A stretch of 10,992 bases of DNA from Clostridia bacterium (lineage in GTDB: Bacteria > Bacillota > Clostridia > Oscillospirales > CAG-272). The notes below the pieces were generated by a model. It was not told where the DNA came from. It saw only the letters and a program-made list of their open reading frames with translations, and did not search any database. The stretch is from assembly GCA_017612655.1 (NCBI GenBank), contig JAGAFM010000082.1:1-10992 (forward strand), given 5' to 3'. Positions 1 to 7,416 of this stretch are shown here, one piece after another (position 1 is the stretch's first letter; every line of letters begins with the position of its first letter). Both the position numbers and the translations under genes were made by a program.

Positions 1-39
1 GACGGTTATGCTTCCGGAGCCAAACCGGAATCGGAGTAA
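1..39 (+). CDS. possible 3' end of a convergent plus-strand gene (partial)
   Basis: Reading from base 1, twelve sense codons (D-G-Y-A-S-G-A-K-P-E-S-E) lead to a TAA at 37-39. The stop sits exactly at the outer edge of a nested inverted repeat that ends just before the stop of the minus-strand gene on the other side, which is the layout expected of two convergent genes sharing a bidirectional terminator. Twelve codons are too few for identification. A minus-strand start (ATG near 47, reading leftwards) is also open to the window edge but lacks a good ribosome binding site. Other frames are open too, so this is a weak call. Confidence 0.25.
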   Translation, partial: DGYASGAKPESE

Positions 40-117
40 GAACATTCAATCTCAGGTAATATTTCAGGGGCCCGTTTGCAGAAAACGGACCCCTGATTGT
101 GTTCTTGAATGTTCTTA
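37..117. terminator. nested inverted repeat between convergent genes, probable bidirectional terminator
   Basis: An outer perfect 13-bp inverted repeat (TAAGAACATTCAA at 37-49, its complement at 105-117) encloses a GC-rich hairpin with arms 64-77 and 83-96 and a 5-base loop. The single imperfect pair of the inner stem (71/89) is C-A in a plus-strand transcript but G-U in a minus-strand transcript, so the stem is slightly stronger in RNA from the minus-strand operon. On the plus strand the hairpin is followed by a moderately T-rich run (ATTGTGTTCTT). On the minus strand it is followed only by AAATATTACC. It therefore looks like a plus-strand intrinsic terminator that may also stop or protect the minus-strand transcript. 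Confidence 0.6.
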
Positions 118-123
118 TGAGGA

Positions 124-2109
124 TCAGAAATTGCGGAAAGCGCTCAGCTGCCGCCAGAAGCAGTCGTAGATCCACTGGATCTTTTCTTTCACGGGACCTT
201 TCGCTGCTTCCAGAGCAAGTTCGAGCGTATCCAGAACCGGGTGGCCGATCCCGGGATCCCGGACAAACCGCTTGAAGTAATCTACGGTTTCGGTATGATG
301 GTCGACAAGCCTTTTGCCGGCTTGAATGCCGTCGTCCCATCCCTGTTTGAGGAGACGGTAGTATTCCTGCATATAGGCGGAAGCGTTTCCGTACACTTTA
401 TCGCAGAACTCCGTGATCAGGGCGTTCACATCTTCGTAAGGATTCCATGCCAGTTTGGTGTACAGCCAGTAGGAGAGGGCGTTCATATCCCAGTCCCGGT
501 GCGCTCCCTGGTCTCCGAGTTCCGGGAACCAGCCTGAAACACCTGTCGCGTCCGGTACTCCTTCCGGAACCAGACCGACAACGCCGAGTTTCACATAGTT
601 CTGCATATCGTCCTGCATCCGGTCCCAGATCGGTCTCTGGTAGTAAGCGGAACGGTAGCACATGTAATAGTTGTAAACGAGCAGGTTGTCGCACATCTCG
701 TTCCAGTCGACGATCCAGTCGCAGTAGGAGAGAATGTTCTTGTCATAGGGCTTTTCCTTGATCGACTGATCGAGGAGCGGCTGCTGCAGGTCTTCGCAGA
801 TCGGTGCGAAGATCACATAGACGTTTTCTTCCAGTTTGCACGCGACGGGTACCATCCCGAGAGAATAGGCAAACGTTCCGACCATACCGTCGGGAATTTC
901 TTCCTTGACCAGCCGCGCAACTTTGTTGATCATGGAAAGGAATACGGTGGAATAGAAATTCTCGTCTTCCGGGTAGACAAATTCTCCCGGTGCATACTCG
1001 AAGGGCTGCGTGTCGTAGGGAACGTTGCGTCCTTTGCTGAGATCTTCTTCGCCGACGAAAACCTTCCTGACACCCGTATCCTGCATGGTCTGGATGACGG
1101 ATGCGGCAATTGCCTCCGCAGCCTTGTCGGACCAGGGATTGACCTGACCGGAACCGGCGTCCCCGAGCGGATTTCCTTCTTCGTCCGTTTCCCAGTATTC
1201 GGTTTCCTCGGGGTCGTAGATTGGACTGTTCTTTAAAACGGATTTAATAGTATGTCCAAACGGCATGTAATAGGGATCGGTTCCGGACACTCCCAGCGTA
1301 TTTGCTTTGTTGCGGGAACAGACAGTGAAGGCCTCTTCGCCTCCGACTTTGTTGTAGACGCCGCACAGATTCCATCCGCGATACTCAAAGGGGGACTTTT
1401 CGCGGTAGTCCACTTTTGATACGGTCGCGTGTTCCGCCTTATCGTAGAAGGTCCCGGTTTCCGGATCTGCCCAGACCCAGAGGATCCCGAGGTTCTCTTC
1501 CAGAAGGTCGTAAGCTCCGTTGAGAACGCCGCGGGCGGTATTCCCGATGATGTAGACGTCCTTTCCGACTTTTCGGATAGCGAATCCGTCGGAGCCGTAG
1601 CGCTCCTTGGTCTCAGCGGAACCGAGATCGGCAAGCCAGGCAATATCATCCGAGAACCAGTCCTTGATCACAGGGAGTGTATCGGGTGTTGCGAGAATGA
1701 TCGAACCGCAAGCATCGGAAGTCCGGTTGACTACGGGAAGATCTGCTCCGGTAACCAGCTGGACGTGGAGGCGGAGCTCTTCGGATGCCGTGAGAAGATA
1801 AATGGAACTGCCGGAATAGAAGTCGTAGGCGGCGAGAGGGAGTACGATGGAGCCAAGAACGGTTCCGTCTTCCAGCGTGAGATTGTCCGGGAAAGCGAAA
1901 TCGTCGGGAAGGGGATCGGCACCCTCAAAGGGGTCCGGAGCATCTTCCGTAGACGGAATCTCGGTTGCGGGCAGATCCTCGTGGTAAGAAGTTCCTTCGC
2001 TTTCGGAAAGGGATCCGGTTTCACTTCCGGGTGCTGCGGTTTCGGCACAGGAACTGAGAACCGGGAGAATCAGGAAAAGGGATAACAGAAGGGGAATCAG
2101 ACGTTTCAA
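124..2109 (-). CDS. secreted lipoprotein with DUF4838 and alpha-glucuronidase-like N-terminal region
   Basis: This 661-residue protein starts with a lipoprotein signal peptide (K2-R3, hydrophobic stretch 4-18, lipobox L-S-S-C with Cys21), so it should be anchored outside the cytoplasmic membrane. Residues 22-75 are a Ser/Glu/Asp/Pro-rich linker. Residues about 85-230 resemble the N-terminal alpha/beta domain found before family 67 alpha-glucuronidases and DUF4838 proteins, including the segments DGFAIRK, IIGNTARGVLNGAYDLLEE and LGILWVW. The stretch from about 238 (SPFEYRGWN) to about 550 matches my recollection of DUF4838, a glycosidase-like region of unproven activity, and the C-terminus is helical. 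It is the last gene after uxaC, which fits a role in releasing or binding uronate-containing glycans. That role is inference. The start is TTG, supported by a GGAGG nine bases upstream and by the signal peptide beginning there. The stop is TGA. Confidence 0.8.
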   Translation of the reverse strand: MKRLIPLLLSLFLILPVLSSCAETAAPGSETGSLSESEGTSYHEDLPATEIPSTEDAPDPFEGADPLPDDFAFPDNLTLEDGTVLGSIVLPLAAYDFYSGSSIYLLTASEELRLHVQLVTGADLPVVNRTSDACGSIILATPDTLPVIKDWFSDDIAWLADLGSAETKERYGSDGFAIRKVGKDVYIIGNTARGVLNGAYDLLEENLGILWVWADPETGTFYDKAEHATVSKVDYREKSPFEYRGWNLCGVYNKVGGEEAFTVCSRNKANTLGVSGTDPYYMPFGHTIKSVLKNSPIYDPEETEYWETDEEGNPLGDAGSGQVNPWSDKAAEAIAASVIQTMQDTGVRKVFVGEEDLSKGRNVPYDTQPFEYAPGEFVYPEDENFYSTVFLSMINKVARLVKEEIPDGMVGTFAYSLGMVPVACKLEENVYVIFAPICEDLQQPLLDQSIKEKPYDKNILSYCDWIVDWNEMCDNLLVYNYYMCYRSAYYQRPIWDRMQDDMQNYVKLGVVGLVPEGVPDATGVSGWFPELGDQGAHRDWDMNALSYWLYTKLAWNPYEDVNALITEFCDKVYGNASAYMQEYYRLLKQGWDDGIQAGKRLVDHHTETVDYFKRFVRDPGIGHPVLDTLELALEAAKGPVKEKIQWIYDCFWRQLSAFRNF

Positions 2110-2118
2110 GGAAAAACA

Positions 2119-2123
2119 CCTCC
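2119..2123 (-). promoter_or_regulatory. ribosome binding site that fixes the TTG start of the DUF4838 lipoprotein
   Basis: On the minus strand GGAGG (followed by TG) lies nine bases before TTG at 2109. No ATG or GTG is available that would keep the signal peptide intact, so the Shine-Dalgarno and the lipoprotein signal together select a TTG start. Confidence 0.75.
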
Positions 2124-2146
2124 AGGGTTGAAGAGCGAGGGGCGGA

Positions 2147-3565
2147 TCAGACTACTTCAAATCCGAAGAAGTCTTTGGTATTGTTGAAACAGATATCGAC
2201 GACAATCTGCGCCAGTGCTTCCGGATCCAGCGGATATTCTCCGCGCTCCACCCAGTCTCCGATCACGTCGCAGAGGATTCTGCGGAAGTATTCGTGACGC
2301 GGATAGGAGATGAAACTTCTGGAATCGGTGAGCATTCCGACGAAATTGCCGAGCACGGACATGTTGGCGAGCGAAATCAGCTGGGCGCGCATGCCGGACC
2401 GGTTGTCGTTGAACCACCAGGCGGAACCGTGCTGGACCCTCGGGAAACCGCCAGCGTTTTCCTGAAAAGCGCCGATCAGGGCATCGAGAGCGGCGTTATC
2501 CGAAGGGTTGATGGAATAAAGAATGGTTCTCGGAAGGGATTCCCTCATGGTAAGGGCGCCGAGCAGCTGCGCGATTTCGGTTGTGCAGGGACGGCCCCCA
2601 ATGATATCAAAGCCGGTGTCCGGACCGAGTTTCTGGAACATGACCGGATTGACGTTCCGGAGAACGCCGAAGTGAAGCTGCATGACCCAGCCGCGCGTTT
2701 TGTATTCCTGCGCGAAGAAGAACATCATCTCGGTCTTGAAGATTTCCATCTCTTCCTTCGTCGCCGGGGTTCCGGAGATTGCCTTCCGGAAGATGGCGTC
2801 TGCCTGGCCTTCGAACTGCTCGGGAGCGAAGGGGACCCCCTCGTCCATTCCGTGATCGGCGTTTCTGCAGCCCAGATCTCCGAAATAATCGAGCCGGTTG
2901 CGGTAGGCTCCCCTAAGGGATTCCAGATCCGTGATCGGTACTCCGGCGGCTTCGGACAGTTTGGCGATATAGTCGGCGTATCCGGGCCGTTCGATATTCA
3001 GGCCTTTGTCCGGACGGAAAGAGGGAAGGACCCGGACGCTGAAATCCGGATCTTCACGGATCTGTTTGTGATACATCAGGCTGTCGATCGGATCGTCCGT
3101 TGTGCAGATCAGCTTCACGTTCGAGCGTTCGATGATCCGCTTGGCCGACATGTCCGGGGATTTCAGCGCTTCGTTGCAGAGCTCCCAGACGGCGTCGCAG
3201 GTCTCTTCGGAGAAAATTCCCTCGTATCCGAAGTAGGTTTTCAGTTCCAGATGTGTCCAGTGATACAGCGGGTTTCCGATCAGCTTGGGCATGGTTCTGG
3301 CCCAGGCCCGGAATTTTTCATAGTCGGACGCGCCCCCGGTGATCTCGGATTCGTCCACGCCGTTGGAACGCATGGCTCTCCATTTGTAGTGATCTCCGCC
3401 GAGCCAAAGATCCGTGATGGTACTGTACCGCTTGTCTTCGGCGATTTCCTTCGGGGAAACGTGGCAGTGATAGTCGATGATCGGAAGATTCTCCGCGTAG
3501 GTGTGGTACAAAATCTTAGCCGTGTCGGTCTTCAGAAGAAAATCTTCATCAAGGAACGTTTTCAT
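2147..3565 (-). CDS. uxaC: uronate (glucuronate/galacturonate) isomerase
   Basis: UxaC converts D-glucuronate to D-fructuronate and D-galacturonate to D-tagaturonate in the cytoplasm, the first step of the hexuronate isomerase route. The protein is 472 residues, normal for the family. It has the N-terminal metal-binding D-Y-H-C-H motif near residue 31, the block LHFGVLRN, the segment GFDIIGG, the sugar-contacting VQHGSAWWFNDNRSGM and the C-terminal SRSFISYPRHEYFRR. All are typical of the amidohydrolase-fold UxaC family. The ATG at 3565 is chosen: its A is also the last base of the preceding gene's TGA stop, and GGAGG lies seven bases upstream. A TTG one codon earlier is less well placed. Translation is probably coupled to the upstream isomerase-like gene. 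No fructuronate or tagaturonate reductase lies in the window. Confidence 0.95.
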   Translation of the reverse strand: MKTFLDEDFLLKTDTAKILYHTYAENLPIIDYHCHVSPKEIAEDKRYSTITDLWLGGDHYKWRAMRSNGVDESEITGGASDYEKFRAWARTMPKLIGNPLYHWTHLELKTYFGYEGIFSEETCDAVWELCNEALKSPDMSAKRIIERSNVKLICTTDDPIDSLMYHKQIREDPDFSVRVLPSFRPDKGLNIERPGYADYIAKLSEAAGVPITDLESLRGAYRNRLDYFGDLGCRNADHGMDEGVPFAPEQFEGQADAIFRKAISGTPATKEEMEIFKTEMMFFFAQEYKTRGWVMQLHFGVLRNVNPVMFQKLGPDTGFDIIGGRPCTTEIAQLLGALTMRESLPRTILYSINPSDNAALDALIGAFQENAGGFPRVQHGSAWWFNDNRSGMRAQLISLANMSVLGNFVGMLTDSRSFISYPRHEYFRRILCDVIGDWVERGEYPLDPEALAQIVVDICFNNTKDFFGFEVV

Positions 3566-4290
3566 CAATTTTCCTCCAGCGATTTCAGATATTCGAAACT
3601 GATTTTCGCCTCTTCGAGCCCTGTGGGTTTCAGTGTTTCGGATTCAACGATCATCGTAAAGCCGAGCCGCTTGGCTGCAGCGACGACGTCGGCGACCGGC
3701 GCGGTTCCCTGTCCGAGCGGTGCTCCGTAACCGCTGTTGTTGCCGTCCTTGACGTGAATGAAGCGGACGCGGTCCTTCAGACGTTCCATCACCGCGAGGG
3801 GATCTGTGCCGGCAACGTAGAGCCAGTAAGTGTCGAGTTCGAGCGAGAGTTCGGTCTGGAGCTCCAGATAGGAGTAGGGAAGGATACCGTCTTTCAGAAC
3901 CCGAAATTCGGAGTCGTGGTTATGATAGTGCAGCCGGAACCCTTCCTCCCGGAGCATCGGAATCGTCTTTTTGCAGAAGTCGACGAACCATCCGATTTCC
4001 TCCGGGTTTCTCAGACCGGTTCCGGGGATGATGTAGTCGCAGGTCCCGATGGTACGGTGATAGTCCAGAATGGCCTGGGGATCGTTTTCCAGCGGGGAAG
4101 TTCCGGTATGCGTTCCGCTGCAGATCAGACCGAATTCGTCAAGCCATTCGCGGATCTGTTCGGCGGGATGATCGAAAAAGCCCGCAAATTCCACATATTT
4201 GTAGCCGATGTCGGCAACGCCCTTCAGAGCAGCCTTCATGTCCTTGGGGGTGAGGTCTCTGATCGAATACATCTGAATCCCGTAATCCAT
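3565..4290 (-). CDS. sugar phosphate isomerase/epimerase family protein (AP endonuclease 2-like TIM barrel)
   Basis: A 241-residue cytoplasmic protein of the xylose-isomerase-like TIM-barrel superfamily (IolE/IolI, sugar epimerases). Supporting segments are the N-terminal GIQMYSIRD, YKYVEFAGF, GLICSGTHTG, HYHNHDSEF, LELDTYWLYVAG, RVRFIHVKDG and a late IVESE. Together they supply the Glu, His and Asp ligands expected for the divalent metal site. Within this superfamily the substrate cannot be read from sequence alone. It heads the operon that includes uxaC, so a sugar-acid or polyol epimerase/isomerase is reasonable. The ATG at 4290 is chosen because AGGAG stands eight bases before it and the reading MDYGIQMYS is the usual start of such proteins. 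The in-frame upstream extension to 4356 runs through the serA terminator and is unlikely. Its TGA stop shares one base with the uxaC ATG. Confidence 0.85.
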   Translation of the reverse strand: MDYGIQMYSIRDLTPKDMKAALKGVADIGYKYVEFAGFFDHPAEQIREWLDEFGLICSGTHTGTSPLENDPQAILDYHRTIGTCDYIIPGTGLRNPEEIGWFVDFCKKTIPMLREEGFRLHYHNHDSEFRVLKDGILPYSYLELQTELSLELDTYWLYVAGTDPLAVMERLKDRVRFIHVKDGNNSGYGAPLGQGTAPVADVVAAAKRLGFTMIVESETLKPTGLEEAKISFEYLKSLEEN

Positions 4291-4321
4291 GGTTTGTTCT
4301 CCTTTTTTTGTTATGGTTTTT

Positions 4322-4381
4322 GAATCTGAGATCGGGGACGCGAAAAAATCCTGCAACGGCCGGAATCCTGAGGAATCGGGG
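4322..4381. promoter_or_regulatory. candidate operator pair before the sugar-acid operon
   Basis: Two similar imperfect palindromes occur 41 bp apart on the plus strand: GAATCTGAGATCGGGG at 4322-4337 and GAATCCTGAGGAATCGGGG at 4363-4381. The second lies in the loop of the serA terminator, and the first lies between that terminator and the isomerase ribosome binding site. Spacing of about four helical turns would suit cooperative binding of a dimeric repressor. This is inference, since no regulator is encoded here. I found no convincing -35/-10 pair in the 53 bases between the terminator and the isomerase gene, so the operon's promoter remains unplaced. Confidence 0.3.
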
Positions 4382-4396
4382 AAGACCGTTGCAGGA
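4343..4396 (-). terminator. intrinsic terminator of the serC-serA operon
   Basis: A perfect 11-bp inverted repeat (TCCTGCAACGG at 4349-4359 and its complement at 4386-4396) begins seven bases beyond the serA stop. On the minus strand the stem is followed directly by six T residues (4348-4343). The 26-base loop is long and may hold a small internal stem. There is no T-run on the other side, so it acts on minus-strand transcripts only. Confidence 0.85.
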
Positions 4397-4402
4397 AAGA
4401 AA

Positions 4403-5566
4403 TCAGAATACGGTTACTTTGATGACGTTATCAAGAGATGCGATGGTTTCGGAGAAACCTCCGGGAAGTTCGCCGGAGATATCGAAGATCGCGTAGGCAT
4501 AGTCTTTCTTGGAACGGCTGACCATGTTCTCGACGTTGATCCCCGAAGCGGAGAGTTCGGCGGTGATGCTGTTCAGAATACCCGGAACATTCCGGTGAAT
4601 GACGCAGATCCGTACATCGCCTGTGGGGGGGAGTTCGGCGTTCGGGAAATTCACCGAATTCCGGATGTTTCCGCAGGTCAGGTACTCAATGAGTTCCTGG
4701 GCTGCCATTGCGGCACAGTTATCCTCGGATTCTTCCGTGGAAGCGCCGAGATGGGGCAGCGCGATGATCCCGGGGACATTTACCGTCTCTTCGGTCGGGA
4801 AATCCGTAACATAGCGGGCGATCTTGCCGGAGGCGATCCCTTCTTTGATATCTTCCGCTACGGCGAGGTCCGCACGGGAGAAGTTCAGAATGCGGACGCC
4901 GTCCTTCATCTTGGCAATGTTTTCTTTGCAGAACATGCCGCGGGTTTCGGGCGTGGACGGAACGTGAACGGTAATATAGTCGCAGGTTGCGAAGATTTCG
5001 TCGAGACTGGCTGCCTTCTCCACTTTCCGGGAGAGTCTCCAGGCTGCGTCGACGGACAGGAACGCATCGTATCCCATGACTTCCATGTGAAGGTCATGCG
5101 CCGTATTCGCGACGAGAACGCCGATTGCGCCGAGACCGATTACGCCGAGTTTCTTACCTGCCACTTCACAGCCGGCAAATTTCGCCTTGCCTTTTTCAAC
5201 CTGTTTGGCAACATCCATTTCTTCGGTTGCCTTCAGGCCTTTTGCCCACTGTGCGCCTTCCGTGATGTCGCGGGAAGCGAGCATGAGAGCGCAGATCGTG
5301 AGTTCCTTCACCGCGTTTGCGTTTGCACCGGGCGTGTTGAATACGACAATGCCGGACTCCGAACAGCGGTCGATCGGGATGTTGTTGACGCCGGCACCTG
5401 CTCTGGCGATTGCCTTCAGTTCGGGGTTGAAGGAAAGATCGTGAAGGGAAGCGGAGCGCACCAGAATGGCATCCGGATTGGAGACGGACTCGCCCACTTC
5501 GTAGCCGGGGCCGAATTTTCCGGTTCCGGAGGCGGAAATTTTATTGTAAAGCTGAATGCGGTACAT
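4403..5566 (-). CDS. serA: D-3-phosphoglycerate dehydrogenase with C-terminal ACT domain
   Basis: SerA oxidises 3-phosphoglycerate to 3-phosphohydroxypyruvate with NAD, the first step of phosphorylated serine synthesis. At 387 residues it is of the short clostridial type. Visible landmarks are AIARAGAGVNN (53-62) in the substrate domain, FNTPGANANAVKEL (76-89), the NAD-binding G-L-G-A-I-G (144-149), the catalytic Arg in LNFSR (R231), an acidic region TDFPTEE (254-260) and the catalytic His in LPHLGAST (H272). An ACT domain from about 318 contains HRNVPGILNSI, the usual ligand-binding loop, so serine feedback control is plausible. It follows serC by 14 bases, with AAGGAG overlapping the serC stop, so the pair is co-transcribed. 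It ends in TGA, followed by a terminator. Confidence 0.95.
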   Translation of the reverse strand: MYRIQLYNKISASGTGKFGPGYEVGESVSNPDAILVRSASLHDLSFNPELKAIARAGAGVNNIPIDRCSESGIVVFNTPGANANAVKELTICALMLASRDITEGAQWAKGLKATEEMDVAKQVEKGKAKFAGCEVAGKKLGVIGLGAIGVLVANTAHDLHMEVMGYDAFLSVDAAWRLSRKVEKAASLDEIFATCDYITVHVPSTPETRGMFCKENIAKMKDGVRILNFSRADLAVAEDIKEGIASGKIARYVTDFPTEETVNVPGIIALPHLGASTEESEDNCAAMAAQELIEYLTCGNIRNSVNFPNAELPPTGDVRICVIHRNVPGILNSITAELSASGINVENMVSRSKKDYAYAIFDISGELPGGFSETIASLDNVIKVTVF

Positions 5567-5580
5567 GGTCCTGTCACTCC

Positions 5581-6666
<1,086 letters not shown>

Positions 6667-6716
6667 GGTTCGATCTCCTTTTTCTGATTGGGGTAAAATC
6701 TTGGTATACTCCTTAC

Positions 6717-6745
6717 ATTATACGATAGAATTCTCGCATTGTCAA
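6717..6745 (-). promoter_or_regulatory. consensus sigma-A promoter of serC-serA
   Basis: On the minus strand TTGACA (6745-6740) and TATAAT (6722-6717) are separated by exactly 17 bases, a full match to the housekeeping consensus. Upstream of the -35 the minus strand carries a T-rich run (seven T at about 6754-6760), which could help as an UP-like element. Initiation near 6710 gives a leader of about 44 bases with the serC ribosome binding site, too short for a T-box or riboswitch. TTGACA lies within the small palindrome ATTGACAAT, too short to call an operator. Confidence 0.9.
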
Positions 6746-6816
6746 TCATTTCACAAAAAAAGAAGAGGAAAAACCACCCCGGAAAAGGGAAGCCCGGAAT
6801 CAGTGAAAACAGAAAG
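6746..6816. other. gene-free purine-rich spacer between terminator and serC promoter
   Basis: The spacer separates the terminator of the small membrane gene from the serC promoter. It is strongly purine-rich on the plus strand, with A-runs and AAG/GAA stretches. I see no ribosome binding site with a credible reading frame and no repeat or RNA gene in it. Confidence 0.5.
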
Positions 6817-6859
6817 AAAAAACGCCGTAAACGTGCCCGAAAAAGGGACGGTTACGGCG
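6817..6859 (-). terminator. intrinsic terminator after the small membrane protein gene
   Basis: Arms CGCCGTAA (6823-6830) and TTACGGCG (6852-6859) pair perfectly. The stem continues inward through CGT/ACG and CCC/GGG, with a small mismatch and a bulge, around a short A-rich loop. On the minus strand it is followed by six T residues (6822-6817). It lies 55 bases beyond the stop of the membrane protein gene, which forms a one-gene transcription unit with the promoter at 7388-7416. Confidence 0.9.
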
Positions 6860-6913
6860 GGGTTCGTCTGAAATACAAATAAGAAACGCTGATCGCTCGG
6901 AATGAAAAAAATT

Positions 6914-7324
6914 TCAGATTTCTTTCAGCTCGTCGGAAAGGTCAAATTCGGGGATCTCCGCTGTTTCGTCCTCGACGGAAGCCAGAATCGTTTCATCGGG
7001 CGTCTCTTCTTCTGCCGGCTCTGACTCTTTCGGCGCAGCGGCCTTCTGTTCGCCAAGTGTGCATTCGAAATCATCCACCTCCGTGGCTTCCGGAAGGTTA
7101 GCGGCTTCGCTTGCTGCGCGCGTAAATGCCTCTTCCTGCTCCTTCATCGTGTGCGCGATGCAGAACAAGGCACCGGTCTGGCAGGCTGCAGAAAGAATCA
7201 TCATAATGGTTGCCAGGTTCTTTTTCTTCTTCAGCAGGACAAAGAAGAGGGACAAAAACGCGATGGATTCGGCCATCAGCGTGAGTCCGACATACAGTTT
7301 GTTTTTCTTAAGGAATTCTTTCAT
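6914..7324 (-). CDS. small two-helix membrane protein with acidic C-terminal tail, function unknown
   Basis: The 136-residue product has a basic N-terminus, a hydrophobic helix at about 10-31, a tight KKKK turn (32-35), and a second helix at about 37-57. An acidic tail from about 60 to the end is rich in Glu, Asp, Ala and Pro (for example ESEPAEEETPDE) and probably disordered. I do not recognise a family. Positive charge on both the N-terminus and the turn leaves the topology ambiguous. ATG at 7324 is chosen: GAGGGGG lies nine bases upstream, and the longer in-frame version starting at 7423 would read through the gene's own promoter and overlap the prfB end. It is transcribed alone from a strong promoter to a strong terminator. 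A membrane-anchored scaffold or envelope protein is possible but unproven. Confidence 0.7.
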   Translation of the reverse strand: MKEFLKKNKLYVGLTLMAESIAFLSLFFVLLKKKKNLATIMMILSAACQTGALFCIAHTMKEQEEAFTRAASEAANLPEATEVDDFECTLGEQKAAAPKESEPAEEETPDETILASVEDETAEIPEFDLSDELKEI

Positions 7325-7356
7325 CGGAAGTTTCCCCCTCGTTATCTTGATTGCCT

Positions 7357-7369
7357 GGCGGTTTCCGCC
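7357..7369 (-). other. small 5' leader hairpin of the membrane protein gene
   Basis: GGCGG (7357-7361) and CCGCC (7365-7369) can pair over a three-base loop in the leader of the membrane protein transcript, about 17 bases before its ribosome binding site. It is too small and too far away to call a regulator, but it could stabilise the 5' end. Confidence 0.35.
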
Positions 7370-7387
7370 TTGCTTTGCTGCTCCTCT

Positions 7388-7416
7388 ATTATAAACGATT
7401 CCAGTGAGCAAGTCAA
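7388..7416 (-). promoter_or_regulatory. sigma-A promoter of the small membrane gene, overlapping the prfB stop
   Basis: On the minus strand TTGACT (7416-7411) and TATAAT (7393-7388) are 17 bases apart, one mismatch from full consensus. The TGA inside TTGACT is the prfB stop codon. Initiation near 7381 would give a leader of about 57 bases before the ATG at 7324. Confidence 0.85.

Noticed and set aside
2294..3730. Long plus-strand open frame (478 codons) opposite uxaC
   Set aside because: It runs antisense to a well-conserved enzyme. Its length follows from codon bias that avoids TTA, CTA and TCA in the sense strand. It has no recognisable domain or credible ribosome binding site.
4298..4348. 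A sigma-A promoter for the isomerase-uxaC operon just after the serA terminator
   Set aside because: The best -10-like hexamers (for example CATAAC) lack a partner at suitable spacing, so no promoter was annotated.
4291..4356. N-terminal extension of the isomerase-like protein to 4356
   Set aside because: It would start inside the serA terminator stem, while the ATG at 4290 has AGGAG eight bases upstream and matches the family start.
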